This document shows positions 1-6,256 of a DNA stretch of 7,297 bases, piece after piece; position 1 is the first letter of the stretch, and each line of letters begins with the position of its first letter. The notes under the pieces were generated by a model. The model ran no database searches and had not been told where the DNA came from. It saw only the letters and a list, made by a program, of their open reading frames with translations. A program made the position numbers and the translations under genes. The DNA is from Candidatus Ruminimicrobiellum caprinum (GTDB lineage: Bacteria > Elusimicrobiota > Endomicrobiia > Endomicrobiales > Endomicrobiaceae), in NCBI GenBank assembly GCA_017413305.1, contig JAFPUA010000206.1, forward strand, positions 1 to 7,297. Reading direction: 5' to 3'.

Positions 1-4
1 AACT

Positions 5-32
5 ATGCTGTTAAATAATACATTAACTGCAT
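5..32. repeat. Imperfect inverted repeat upstream of the rpmH promoter
   Basis: The arms at 5-14 and 23-32 are complementary at 9 of 10 positions, with an 8-base AT-rich loop. The repeat ends 28 bases before the -35 element of the rpmH promoter. It has no T-run, so it is not a convincing terminator. It could be a regulatory site, the edge of an interspersed repeat, or chance in AT-rich DNA. Confidence 0.3.
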
Positions 33-60
33 TTGAAAGACATAATAACTTATAAAAAGT

Positions 61-89
61 TTGACTATATCGTAGTTTTAAGATATAAT
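61..89 (+). promoter_or_regulatory. Sigma-70-type promoter of the rpmH operon
   Basis: A -35 box TTGACT (61-66; 5 of 6 to consensus) and a perfect -10 box TATAAT (84-89) are separated by exactly 17 bases. The sequence just upstream (about 41-60) is A/T-rich, as in UP elements. Transcription would start near 96, giving a leader of about 30 bases before rpmH. This is the only clear promoter for the first five genes, which are tightly packed behind it. Confidence 0.88.
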
Positions 90-127
90 AAACAGATTAT
101 CCTGAAAATATTAAAAGAGGTTTTAAA

Positions 128-265
128 ATGACAAAGAGAACTTTTCAACCAAACACTGAAAGAAGAAAAAAGAAAATCGGTTTTAGAGCAAGAATGGCAA
201 CAGCCGGTGGAAGAAAGGTATTGAGTGCCAGAAGAAGAAAAGGCAGAGCAGTTCTTTCAGCATAA
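128..265 (+). CDS. rpmH: 50S ribosomal protein L34
   Basis: This 45-residue, very basic protein is the small large-subunit ribosomal protein L34, too short for most ORF filters. It carries the family signature along its whole length: KRTFQPN near the N-terminus, GFRARM at about 18-23, [14 protein letters not shown] at about 27-40 and the terminal LSA. The usual histidine before GFR is isoleucine here. The ATG is preceded by an AGAGG Shine-Dalgarno sequence (116-120) with a 7-base gap, directly downstream of a consensus promoter. It is the first gene of the cluster. Its TAA stop abuts the rnpA start in the same reading frame. The call is secure. Confidence 0.97.
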   Translation: MTKRTFQPNTERRKKKIGFRARMATAGGRKVLSARRRKGRAVLSA

Positions 266-643
266 ATGCTTTACAGCAGTAAGGGCTTTTCTTTTCGTTA
301 TATTGAAAAATTGCATGGTACCGCGGACTTTAATAGAGTATTAAAGTGCGGTAGGAAACTGAAGACTTTTTTTGTTAATATTTATATTTTAAGAAGAAAA
401 GATAATGACGAAATACGAAGATTAGGTCTTGTGACATCTAAGAAAGTCGGTAATGCTGTTTGCAGAAATAAAGCAAAAAGAAGATTAAGAGAAATCTTTA
501 GGACTAATAAACATAAGCTGATGAAAGGTTTAGATATAATTTTCATATCGAAGCCGGCGATTGCAACTGTAGATTATGACAAATTGAAGAACAGTATTTT
601 GGGTTGTTTAAAAAATGCAGGTTTTTATAAAGAAGATATATAG
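266..643 (+). CDS. rnpA: Ribonuclease P protein component
   Basis: This 125-residue basic protein is the protein subunit of RNase P, which assists the RNA subunit in maturing the 5' ends of tRNAs. Length is normal for RnpA. Residues 16-31 match the family's N-terminal L-x(5)[11 protein letters not shown] stretch. Residues 61-79 hold the hallmark RNA-binding helix, V-G-N-A-V-x-R-N-x-x-K-R-x-x-R-E. The central RNR motif reads RNK (67-69), a conservative change. The ATG is immediately adjacent to the rpmH stop, in the same frame, and has no Shine-Dalgarno sequence at useful distance, so translation probably depends on ribosomes finishing rpmH. The next in-frame ATG is far inside the domain (residue 86), so this start is the only sensible one. 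yidD follows after 5 bases. Confidence 0.95.
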   Translation: MLYSSKGFSFRYIEKLHGTADFNRVLKCGRKLKTFFVNIYILRRKDNDEIRRLGLVTSKKVGNAVCRNKAKRRLREIFRTNKHKLMKGLDIIFISKPAIATVDYDKLKNSILGCLKNAGFYKEDI

Positions 644-648
644 TTTGT

Positions 649-861
649 ATGAAGCATATTTTGCTTTTTCTTATCAGTATATATAGGAAAATTTCGCGTT
701 TTACCCCTCCTAAATGCAGGTTCTATCCAACATGTTCAGCCTATGCTTATGAGGCAATAGAAAGGTTCGGTGCCGTTAAGGGAAGTTATCTTGCGGTAAA
801 AAGAATCTTGAGGTGTCATCCGTTTCATGAAGGCGGAATAGATTTAGTTCCCAAAAAATAG
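649..861 (+). CDS. yidD: Membrane protein insertion efficiency factor YidD
   Basis: This 70-residue protein matches the small YidD family, which associates with the inner membrane and assists YidC/Sec-dependent insertion of membrane proteins. The N-terminal 15 residues form an amphipathic or hydrophobic membrane-associating helix. The family signatures are intact: [15 protein letters not shown] at about 23-37, with two of the three conserved cysteines, and [14 protein letters not shown] at about 55-68, with the third. The gene begins 5 bases after rnpA and ends 13 bases before yidC, its functional partner. No strong Shine-Dalgarno sequence precedes the ATG (only a weak A/G-rich stretch at 630-637), suggesting coupling to rnpA. 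Older annotations call it a hypothetical or haemolysin-like protein; the haemolysin label is not supported. Confidence 0.95.
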   Translation: MKHILLFLISIYRKISRFTPPKCRFYPTCSAYAYEAIERFGAVKGSYLAVKRILRCHPFHEGGIDLVPKK

Positions 862-874
862 CGGTAGGTCAATT

Positions 875-2440
875 ATGCAAAAAAATACATTGATGTTTGT
901 TTTGTTTTCAACGATATTTTTGTTGGCGTGGTATATGTTTTTTCAACCGACTCCACAGCAACAGATGTTGTCACAAACTCAAAATGAACAAAAGATAGAG
1001 CAGACAAACAATTCTGCAGTTGTACAGGATAATAAGCAAATCTTACAAAATGCGGACAAGACTAAAGTTTCAGGACAGCAACTTGTTAAAGAAGAAGAGA
1101 TAATTGTTGAAACGGAAAAATATAAAGTTGTTTTTACTAACAAAGGAGCTGCAGTAAAAAATTGGTATATTAGAGAAAGTAACGGCGCTTTGGTAGATTT
1201 AGTTTTACCGGAAGCCTCGCCTGTTTTAGCTAATTTTCCCGGATCTGTTTATGAAATAGCAGAAAAAACAGATTCAAAAATAGTTTTTTCTTATACATTT
1301 ATGCAGGACTGGAAAATAACAAAGATTTTTGATTTGTCTAAAGATTATTTACATTCCGCAACCGTTAAACTTGAAAAATTAAGACAAGATGCAAAACTTC
1401 CTGACATAGATTTTGATTGGGGGCCCGGGCTTGGCACAGACGACAAAGAACTTAAAGAAAATGTTTCTGTGACAAGAGTTTTGGGTTATACATCAACAAG
1501 ACCTTCCAAACTTGAAAAAATAAAAGAACAAAATAACCCTGCACAGATATATAAATGGACTGCAATTGATAACAGATATTTTCTTGCAGCTTTTATTCCG
1601 GACAACTCCTTGAATTTTTCTAATGTCGGAATGATAAAACAGAATAAGAGAACAGCTCCTATTTATATGTTGTCTGCGAAAGTTAAACAGGAAGAGCAGG
1701 TACAAACTTTTTCATTTAAGTTTTATGTCGGTCCAAAATCTTATTCTTATTTAAAAACTTTTGATATGGGCTTAGAAAAAACTGTCGATTTTGGGTTCTT
1801 CGGTTTCTTGGGAAGAATTGCGATGTCGGTACTTTTTGCTATTTACGGACTGACGAACAATTACGGTTGGGCAATTATTATAATGACTATCTTGATACAG
1901 ATTCTTGTTCTTCCGTTAACATTAAAAACATTTAAATCTACGGCTGCAATGAAAAAGATTCAGCCTATAATAAAAGATTTACAGACAAAATATAAAAACG
2001 ATCCGAAAAGGCTGCAGGTAGAAATGATGAATCTTTACCGTACGCAGAAAGTTAATCCGTTCGGCGGATGTTTACCTTTATTCTTACAGTTGCCTATTTT
2101 CTGGGCATTGTTTACTACATTAAGAAACGCATATGAATTAAGATATGCCCCTTGGGTATTATGGGTTAAAGATTTGTCGGCGAGTGATTCTTTGTTTTAT
2201 ATGGGTTCAATATCGTTTAATTTATTGCCTTTGATTATGGGTTTAGGAATGTTCTTGCAGCAGAAAATGACTACTGCAACTTCTGACCCTACACAAAGAA
2301 AAATGATGTATATAATGCCATTGATATTTACACTTATGTTCTGGGGTTTCCCGTCAGGGTTAGTACTTTACTGGCTTACAAACAGTGTAGTATCAATGAT
2401 AGTTCAGTTTTTTGTATTAAGAAAAGAAGAAAACCGATAG
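875..2440 (+). CDS. yidC: Membrane protein insertase YidC
   Basis: This 521-residue YidC/Oxa1/Alb3 insertase integrates and folds inner-membrane proteins, alone or with SecYEG. It has the Gram-negative layout. An N-terminal membrane segment (about 5-23) is followed by a Q/N-rich linker (about 25-60) and a periplasmic P1 beta domain (about 75-290). The conserved core has five membrane segments (about 331-350, 397-418, 443-463, 477-491, 493-514), with a cytoplasmic helical hairpin between the first two (about 352-395). Landmarks include PLTLKTFKS (347-355), NPFGGCLPLFLQLPIFWALF (394-413) and SGLVLYWLTN (494-503). The groove position equivalent to Arg366 of E. coli YidC is Gln342 here. The C-terminal tail is short and basic. 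A GGTAGGT at 863-869 gives a modest ribosome site. It sits between yidD and jag, as in many genomes. Confidence 0.97.
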   Translation: MQKNTLMFVLFSTIFLLAWYMFFQPTPQQQMLSQTQNEQKIEQTNNSAVVQDNKQILQNADKTKVSGQQLVKEEEIIVETEKYKVVFTNKGAAVKNWYIRESNGALVDLVLPEASPVLANFPGSVYEIAEKTDSKIVFSYTFMQDWKITKIFDLSKDYLHSATVKLEKLRQDAKLPDIDFDWGPGLGTDDKELKENVSVTRVLGYTSTRPSKLEKIKEQNNPAQIYKWTAIDNRYFLAAFIPDNSLNFSNVGMIKQNKRTAPIYMLSAKVKQEEQVQTFSFKFYVGPKSYSYLKTFDMGLEKTVDFGFFGFLGRIAMSVLFAIYGLTNNYGWAIIIMTILIQILVLPLTLKTFKSTAAMKKIQPIIKDLQTKYKNDPKRLQVEMMNLYRTQKVNPFGGCLPLFLQLPIFWALFTTLRNAYELRYAPWVLWVKDLSASDSLFYMGSISFNLLPLIMGLGMFLQQKMTTATSDPTQRKMMYIMPLIFTLMFWGFPSGLVLYWLTNSVVSMIVQFFVLRKEENR

Positions 2441-2465
2441 TTAATTTCGATTAAATATATTTGTT

Positions 2466-2482
2466 GGAGGTGTTGTAAAGTG
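2466..2482 (+). promoter_or_regulatory. Strong Shine-Dalgarno sequence defining the GTG start of jag
   Basis: GGAGGTG at 2466-2472 lies 7 bases before a GTG codon at 2480-2482. It is the best ribosome-binding site in the first operon and decides the non-ATG start of jag. The protein from this GTG begins with a complete Jag N-terminal domain. Confidence 0.8.
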
Positions 2483-3205
2483 GAAAAAGAGCTTGAAATT
2501 TCCGGTAAAAATATAGAAGATGCAATATCGTTAGGATTAAAACAACTTAATTGCACAAAAGAAGATGTTGATATAAAAATTCTCGATGAGGGAACAAAAG
2601 GTTTGTTTGGTTTAATGGGTTCCAAACCTGCAAAAGTTTTATTAACATTAAAGAAAGATATTTCCGAAGATTCCGTTAAAGAATCTTCTGAAAAAGTTGA
2701 AAAGAAAGACGAAAGAAACAGAAGTTTGGAAGATGTTGATTTCGGTCTTGCATGCAAAAATGCAAAAGAGTATGTAACAAAAATTGTTACTTTAATGAAT
2801 ATAAATATAAGAGATATTAAAGTAAGTTGCGATAATGAATCTGTCAGTGTTCAGCTTTACAGCGATAGCGGCAGCCTTTTGATAGGCAAAGCCGGACAGG
2901 CTTTAACTTCGTTGGAATACATTGTTCAGCTTATGTTAAACAATAATCCCGAAACAAGAGTTAAAGTAAATGTCGACGCAGAAGATTACAGGCAGAAACA
3001 GTATGCTAAGTTGAAAGCTCTTGCCGATAAAGCAATATATTTTGTCAGAAAGACAGGCAAGACATACAGATTTGAAGCAATGTCTCCGAAAGAAAGAAGA
3101 TTTATTCATACATATATGGAAAAATTCGGCGAGTTTGAAACTTTTTCCGAGGGCGAAGGCAGTTTAAGAAAAGTCGGCGTAAAACTTTTGGGACAAACAG
3201 AATAA
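2480..3205 (+). CDS. jag: Jag/KhpB family RNA-binding protein (Jag-N, KH, R3H domains)
   Basis: This 241-residue cytoplasmic protein is a member of the Jag (KhpB, EloR) family, single-stranded RNA-binding proteins linked in other bacteria to cell elongation and small-RNA metabolism, often as a partner of KhpA. Three parts are visible. A Jag-N domain covers about 1-58, including the typical EGTKGLFGLMGSKPAKV (37-53). A charged E/K/S-rich linker runs about 59-85. A type II KH domain covers about 87-165, with the GxxG loop GKAG at 136-139. A C-terminal R3H domain covers about 170-238, with its R-x3-H motif at Arg206/His210. It starts with GTG behind a strong Shine-Dalgarno sequence, 39 bases after yidC. 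The yidC-jag pairing is conserved in many phyla. The product is clear; its RNA targets are not known from sequence. Confidence 0.94.
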   Translation: MEKELEISGKNIEDAISLGLKQLNCTKEDVDIKILDEGTKGLFGLMGSKPAKVLLTLKKDISEDSVKESSEKVEKKDERNRSLEDVDFGLACKNAKEYVTKIVTLMNINIRDIKVSCDNESVSVQLYSDSGSLLIGKAGQALTSLEYIVQLMLNNNPETRVKVNVDAEDYRQKQYAKLKALADKAIYFVRKTGKTYRFEAMSPKERRFIHTYMEKFGEFETFSEGEGSLRKVGVKLLGQTE

Positions 3206-3236
3206 CATACAATAAACGACAACGACAATGTCGTCA

Positions 3237-3271
3237 TTAAACTCTCAGCTCTCAGCACTAAACTCTAAGCT
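3237..3271. repeat. Degenerate heptamer tandem repeat, five units
   Basis: Five consecutive 7-base units read TTAAACT, CTCAGCT, CTCAGCA, CTAAACT, CTAAGCT (3237-3271), approximating CTMARCT. The 13-base stretches at 3238-3250 and 3259-3271 differ at one position. The array ends exactly where the AT-rich hairpin upstream of mnmE begins. A 7-base period is not codon-compatible and fits a noncoding minisatellite. Confidence 0.6.
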
Positions 3272-3295
3272 AAAAATTTTGGAACAAAATTTTTA
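3271..3295. repeat. Perfect 10-bp AT-rich hairpin abutting the mnmE start
   Basis: The arms at 3271-3280 and 3286-3295 are perfectly complementary, with a GGAAC loop (3281-3285). The right arm ends in five T residues, so it resembles a weak intrinsic terminator, but all pairs are A-T and the stem would be unstable. It ends 4 bases before the mnmE ATG, where a ribosome-binding site would be expected. It may be a translation-control element or the end of a repeat inserted before mnmE. Confidence 0.5.
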
Positions 3296-3299
3296 AATT

Positions 3300-4691
3300 A
3301 TGAACTTATTTAAACAGGAAGATACTATAGCGGCACTTGCTACAGGCAGCGCAAAATCTGCCTTATCAGTTATCAGGATAAGCGGTGCATCGGCAAAACA
3401 GATAGTATCTTCTGTTTTTTTTACCAAAAATAACAAAAAAATAGAACTTTTGGACAGAAAAGTTCTGCACGGATATATTTGTAACGGTTTGAAAAAAATC
3501 GACGAAGTAATTCTTTATTATATGCAGGCACCGCACACTTATACGGGCGAAGATACGGTTGAAATTTCTTGTCACGGTAATCCGCTGATAGTTGAACAAG
3601 TTACGGAACTTTTATTTTCAAAGGGTGTCCGCCTTGCAGAAAGAGGGGAATTTACTTACCGTGCGTATATGAATAATAAACTTGATTTGTCCGAGGCGGA
3701 AGCCGTCAACGATTTAATAAATTCCAACAGTTCTAAAACGGCAGAACTTGCACTGAATTCTCTTCAAGGTTCTCTGTCATCTCAAATAAAAAAAATCAAA
3801 CAAGATTTAACGGAACTTTTTGCATATTTGGAAGCTTCTCTTGATTATCCCGAGGAAGATATTGATTTTCTTACCAGAAAAGAGAAAAAAGAAAAAATGC
3901 AAAAAATTATTTCTCAGGTTGAAAATTTAGTTTCTTCATATTCTTTAACTAAACTTGTTGCAAACGGTATAAAAATATCTATTGTCGGTAAGCCTAATGC
4001 AGGCAAATCTTCAATTTTAAATACCATTCTTGGTTACCAGCGTGCAATTGTTACGGATATTGCCGGCACTACAACGGATACTATCGAAGAACAAATAGAA
4101 TACAAAGGTATTTCTTTTATAATATCTGATACTGCAGGTATCAGAAACCACACCAATAATACTATAGAAAAAATCGGTCAGGATAGAAGCAGACAGTCTG
4201 TAAATACTGCAGATATAATTCTGTGGGTAACGGATGGCAGCACGCTTTTAGACGATAACGATAAACAAATTGCAGATCTTTTGAAAGATAAAAAAGATAA
4301 AACAATAGTTATATTAAATAAGTCCGACCTGAAACAAAATTTATCCGTTGAAGAATTAAAAAATATTTTCGATTTTTCTTCTTATATTAATTTTTCAACA
4401 ATTAATAAAACTCCTGTAGAAAATATTTTAAATAAAATTTATGAACTTTTAAATTTAAATAATATCGATCAGGAAACCACAGTTCTGCTTAATGCCCGCC
4501 AATATAATTTGATATTAAATATCAAAGAAAATTTGCTCAAAGTTTTATCCCTCATCGACAAAGGCGATAGTGACGAAATTGTTTCCTTTGAAACCAATAA
4601 TGTTTTGCTATTGCTAAACGATGTTTTGGGTATCGACACCAAAGAAGATATCCTTCATTCTATTTTCTCCAAATTCTGCGTAGGGAAATAG
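3300..4691 (+). CDS. mnmE: tRNA uridine-5-carboxymethylaminomethyl modification GTPase MnmE
   Basis: This 463-residue protein is MnmE (TrmE, ThdF), which with MnmG (GidA) modifies the wobble uridine (U34) of certain tRNAs using GTP and a folate one-carbon donor. The N-terminal folate-binding and dimerisation domain (about 1-120) includes the conserved YTGEDTVEISCHG (81-93). A helical domain is split around an inserted G domain: P-loop GKPNAGKSS (230-238), switch region IAGTTTD (254-260), DTAG (277-280) and NKSD (340-343). The C-terminal FCVGK (459-463) keeps the invariant cysteine. Length is normal. The ATG at 3300 is the only plausible start: an in-frame stop lies just upstream and the family N-terminus DTIAALAT follows at residue 8. 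No Shine-Dalgarno sequence is visible. The partner mnmG is not downstream, so it must lie elsewhere. Confidence 0.96.
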   Translation: MNLFKQEDTIAALATGSAKSALSVIRISGASAKQIVSSVFFTKNNKKIELLDRKVLHGYICNGLKKIDEVILYYMQAPHTYTGEDTVEISCHGNPLIVEQVTELLFSKGVRLAERGEFTYRAYMNNKLDLSEAEAVNDLINSNSSKTAELALNSLQGSLSSQIKKIKQDLTELFAYLEASLDYPEEDIDFLTRKEKKEKMQKIISQVENLVSSYSLTKLVANGIKISIVGKPNAGKSSILNTILGYQRAIVTDIAGTTTDTIEEQIEYKGISFIISDTAGIRNHTNNTIEKIGQDRSRQSVNTADIILWVTDGSTLLDDNDKQIADLLKDKKDKTIVILNKSDLKQNLSVEELKNIFDFSSYINFSTINKTPVENILNKIYELLNLNNIDQETTVLLNARQYNLILNIKENLLKVLSLIDKGDSDEIVSFETNNVLLLLNDVLGIDTKEDILHSIFSKFCVGK

Positions 4692-4820
4692 TACTTTATA
4701 TCGGCCGCACATTCTGGGCTACGCCATTGCATTTGTCTCCTTTATGTGCTCACCGCTCCGCTACACTTCCTGCACACCGCAGTCGACAAATACTTCGTTT
4801 CGCCTCATACTATGCTGTCT
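4692..4820. repeat. GC-rich, C-skewed spacer, possible interspersed repeat
   Basis: By hand count this spacer is about 50% G+C and strongly biased to C over G on the + strand (about 2:1), unlike the AT-rich genes on either side. A 7-base inverted repeat (4731-4737 and 4785-4791) encloses a shorter one (4745-4749 and 4772-4776). A 10-base string near its right end (4809-4818) recurs at 2-11, at the edge of the window and also in noncoding DNA. It encodes no convincing protein on either strand. The composition suggests an intergenic repeat or decayed insert, which one copy cannot prove. Confidence 0.4.
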
Positions 4821-4822
4821 TT

Positions 4823-4848
4823 AAAAATTGCCAAAGGCAATTTTTTTT
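4823..4848 (+). terminator. Intrinsic terminator after mnmE
   Basis: A perfect 10-bp stem (4823-4832 with 4836-4845), AAA loop and a run of eight T residues (4841-4848) form a classic Rho-independent terminator. The stem has a GCC/GGC core next to the loop. It lies 131 bases after the mnmE stop and would end the rpmH-mnmE transcript. The A-rich left arm means it may also work on the opposite strand. Confidence 0.8.
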
Positions 4849-4856
4849 GTTATAAT
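4828..4856 (+). promoter_or_regulatory. Extended -10 promoter of the malic enzyme-fumarase operon
   Basis: A -35-like TTGCCA (4828-4833; 5 of 6 to TTGACA) is exactly 17 bases from a perfect TATAAT (4851-4856), which is preceded by the TGn extended -10 element (4848-4850). The -35 box lies within the left arm and loop of the terminator hairpin, and the terminator T-run fills the spacer. Transcription would start near 4863, giving a leader of about 33 bases with an AAGGA ribosome site (4881-4885). Confidence 0.72.
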
Positions 4857-4895
4857 ATCAACGATAATTAAAATTTTTGTAAGGATATTTTTATT

Positions 4896-6254
4896 ATGAA
4901 AACCAACAAGAAACAAACAAAAAAGACTGACACCAAAAAGCTTCTTAAAGCAGCATCAAAGCCGGCAGAACAGGCAAGGAAACTTCATCCTTTTTATAGA
5001 GGGAAAATAGAAGTTATACCGAAATGCAGAATAAGAGATTTTAACGATTTTGCTATCTGGTACAGTCCGGGAGTAGCTTCCGTCTGTATGGACATAAATA
5101 AAAATATCGAACTTGCTTACGAATATACAAACAAATGGAACTCTGTTGCTGTTGTCAGCGACGGTACAAGAGTTTTAGGACTTGGAGATATAGGTCCTGA
5201 AGCAGCAATGCCTGTTATGGAAGGTAAGGCACTTCTATATAAATATCTCGGTGGTGTCGATGCATATCCAATATGTTTAGGTACAAAGGATCAGCAGGAA
5301 ATTATCAATACAGTTAAAATTTTGCAACCATCTTTCGGTGGTGTAAACTTGGAAGATATTTCTCAGCCGAAATGTTTTCCTATTCTCTACACATTGAGAA
5401 AAGAATGCCATATACCTGTTTGGCATGACGACCAGCAGGGAACGGCACTTGTTACATTGGCAGGATTAATCAATGCTTTAAAAGTTGTAAATAAAAAAGT
5501 TTCTAAAGTTAAAATTGCCATGCTTGGTGCAGGTTCTGCAAATATCTGTATAGCAAGACTTATAATGTTCTACGGAGCAAATCCTGCAAATATTATAATG
5601 GTTGATTCAAAAGGAACACTTCACAAAGGAAGAAAAGAACTTAAAAATACACACCCTGAAAAGTGGGCAATGTGCTGTGAAACAAACGGCTCCGGCGTGC
5701 AGGGAACAATTGAAAATGCTATGAAAAATGCCGATGTGTTGATATGTTTATCTACACCTGGACCGGATGTAATAAAGAAAGAATGGATTAAAAAAATGGC
5801 TAAGAACCCTATAGTGTTTGCTTGTGCAAATCCTGTTCCTGAAATATGGCCTTGGGATGCAATGGAAGCAGGTGCTGCTGTAGTTGCTACCGGCAGAAGT
5901 GATTTTGCTAATCAGGTAAACAATTCTTTGGGGTTTCCGGGAGTATTCAGAGGAACGCTTGATGCAAGAGCTACAACAATAACCGACAATATGTGTATTA
6001 CGGCAGCTACGGAGCTTGCAGCATGTATCCCTGCAAACAAAATAAAACCTACGCAGATTTTACCGACAATGGACGATTGGAAAGTATACCCGCAGGTTGC
6101 AGCAGCCGTTGCGGTTAAAGCAATAAAAGAAAAAGTTGCTCAGAAAAAGGCAAGCTATGATCAGTTCTATAATCAGGCAATGAGTATGATAAAAAGAAGT
6201 AGAGCTTTAACAGCAGATATGATGAAAAAAGGGTTTATTAAAAAATCAAAGTAG
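4896..6254 (+). CDS. Malic enzyme (NAD(P)-dependent, decarboxylating), single-domain form
   Basis: This 452-residue enzyme interconverts malate and pyruvate plus CO2 with NAD(P). A lysine-rich tail (1-19) precedes the malic N-terminal domain: YSPGVA (56-61) with the presumed catalytic Tyr56, [13 protein letters not shown] (88-100), presumed catalytic Lys111 in MEGKA, NLEDI (151-155) and HDDQQGTA (177-184) with metal-binding acids. A Rossmann NAD-binding domain follows: GAGSAN (211-216), ANPVPE (311-316), SDFANQVNN (335-343) and GFPGVFRG (346-353). Asp237 at the end of the second Rossmann strand favours NAD over NADP, though this is inferred. It lacks the phosphotransacetylase-like C-terminal domain of long MaeB proteins. 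The start is supported by AAGGA 10 bases upstream. It is cotranscribed with the fumarase gene 2 bases downstream, which shares its substrate. Confidence 0.94.
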   Translation: MKTNKKQTKKTDTKKLLKAASKPAEQARKLHPFYRGKIEVIPKCRIRDFNDFAIWYSPGVASVCMDINKNIELAYEYTNKWNSVAVVSDGTRVLGLGDIGPEAAMPVMEGKALLYKYLGGVDAYPICLGTKDQQEIINTVKILQPSFGGVNLEDISQPKCFPILYTLRKECHIPVWHDDQQGTALVTLAGLINALKVVNKKVSKVKIAMLGAGSANICIARLIMFYGANPANIIMVDSKGTLHKGRKELKNTHPEKWAMCCETNGSGVQGTIENAMKNADVLICLSTPGPDVIKKEWIKKMAKNPIVFACANPVPEIWPWDAMEAGAAVVATGRSDFANQVNNSLGFPGVFRGTLDARATTITDNMCITAATELAACIPANKIKPTQILPTMDDWKVYPQVAAAVAVKAIKEKVAQKKASYDQFYNQAMSMIKRSRALTADMMKKGFIKKSK

Positions 6255-6256
6255 AA

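Noticed and set aside
97..105. Possible DnaA box (TTATCCTGA) near rpmH, which often lies by dnaA and oriC
   Set aside because: It matches the consensus at only 7 of 9 positions, is solitary and overlaps the predicted transcript start. No dnaA or box cluster is visible.
2404..2757. 117-codon minus-strand ORF opposite the yidC end and jag
   Set aside because: It is serine- and phenylalanine-rich, as expected from antisense of AT-rich lysine/glutamate codons. It overlaps two certain genes and matches no family.
3222..3234. Small hairpin (5-bp arms, AAT loop) after jag as a terminator
   Set aside because: The stem is short and no T-run follows, so termination between jag and mnmE is not supported.
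4655..4732. Minus-strand ORF of 25 codons from an ATG at 4732, preceded by AAAGGAG (4743-4737)
   Set aside because: It is very short, runs into the antisense of the mnmE 3' end and resembles no family I know. The spacing to the purine-rich stretch is only 4 bases. Chance is the simpler explanation.
4761..4808. Minus-strand ORF of 15 codons ending in TAG within the GC-rich spacer, open beyond it except for another TAG
   Set aside because: It is too short to support as a gene, and nothing in the window suggests TAG recoding: mnmE, rnpA, yidD, yidC and malic enzyme use TAG as a normal stop.
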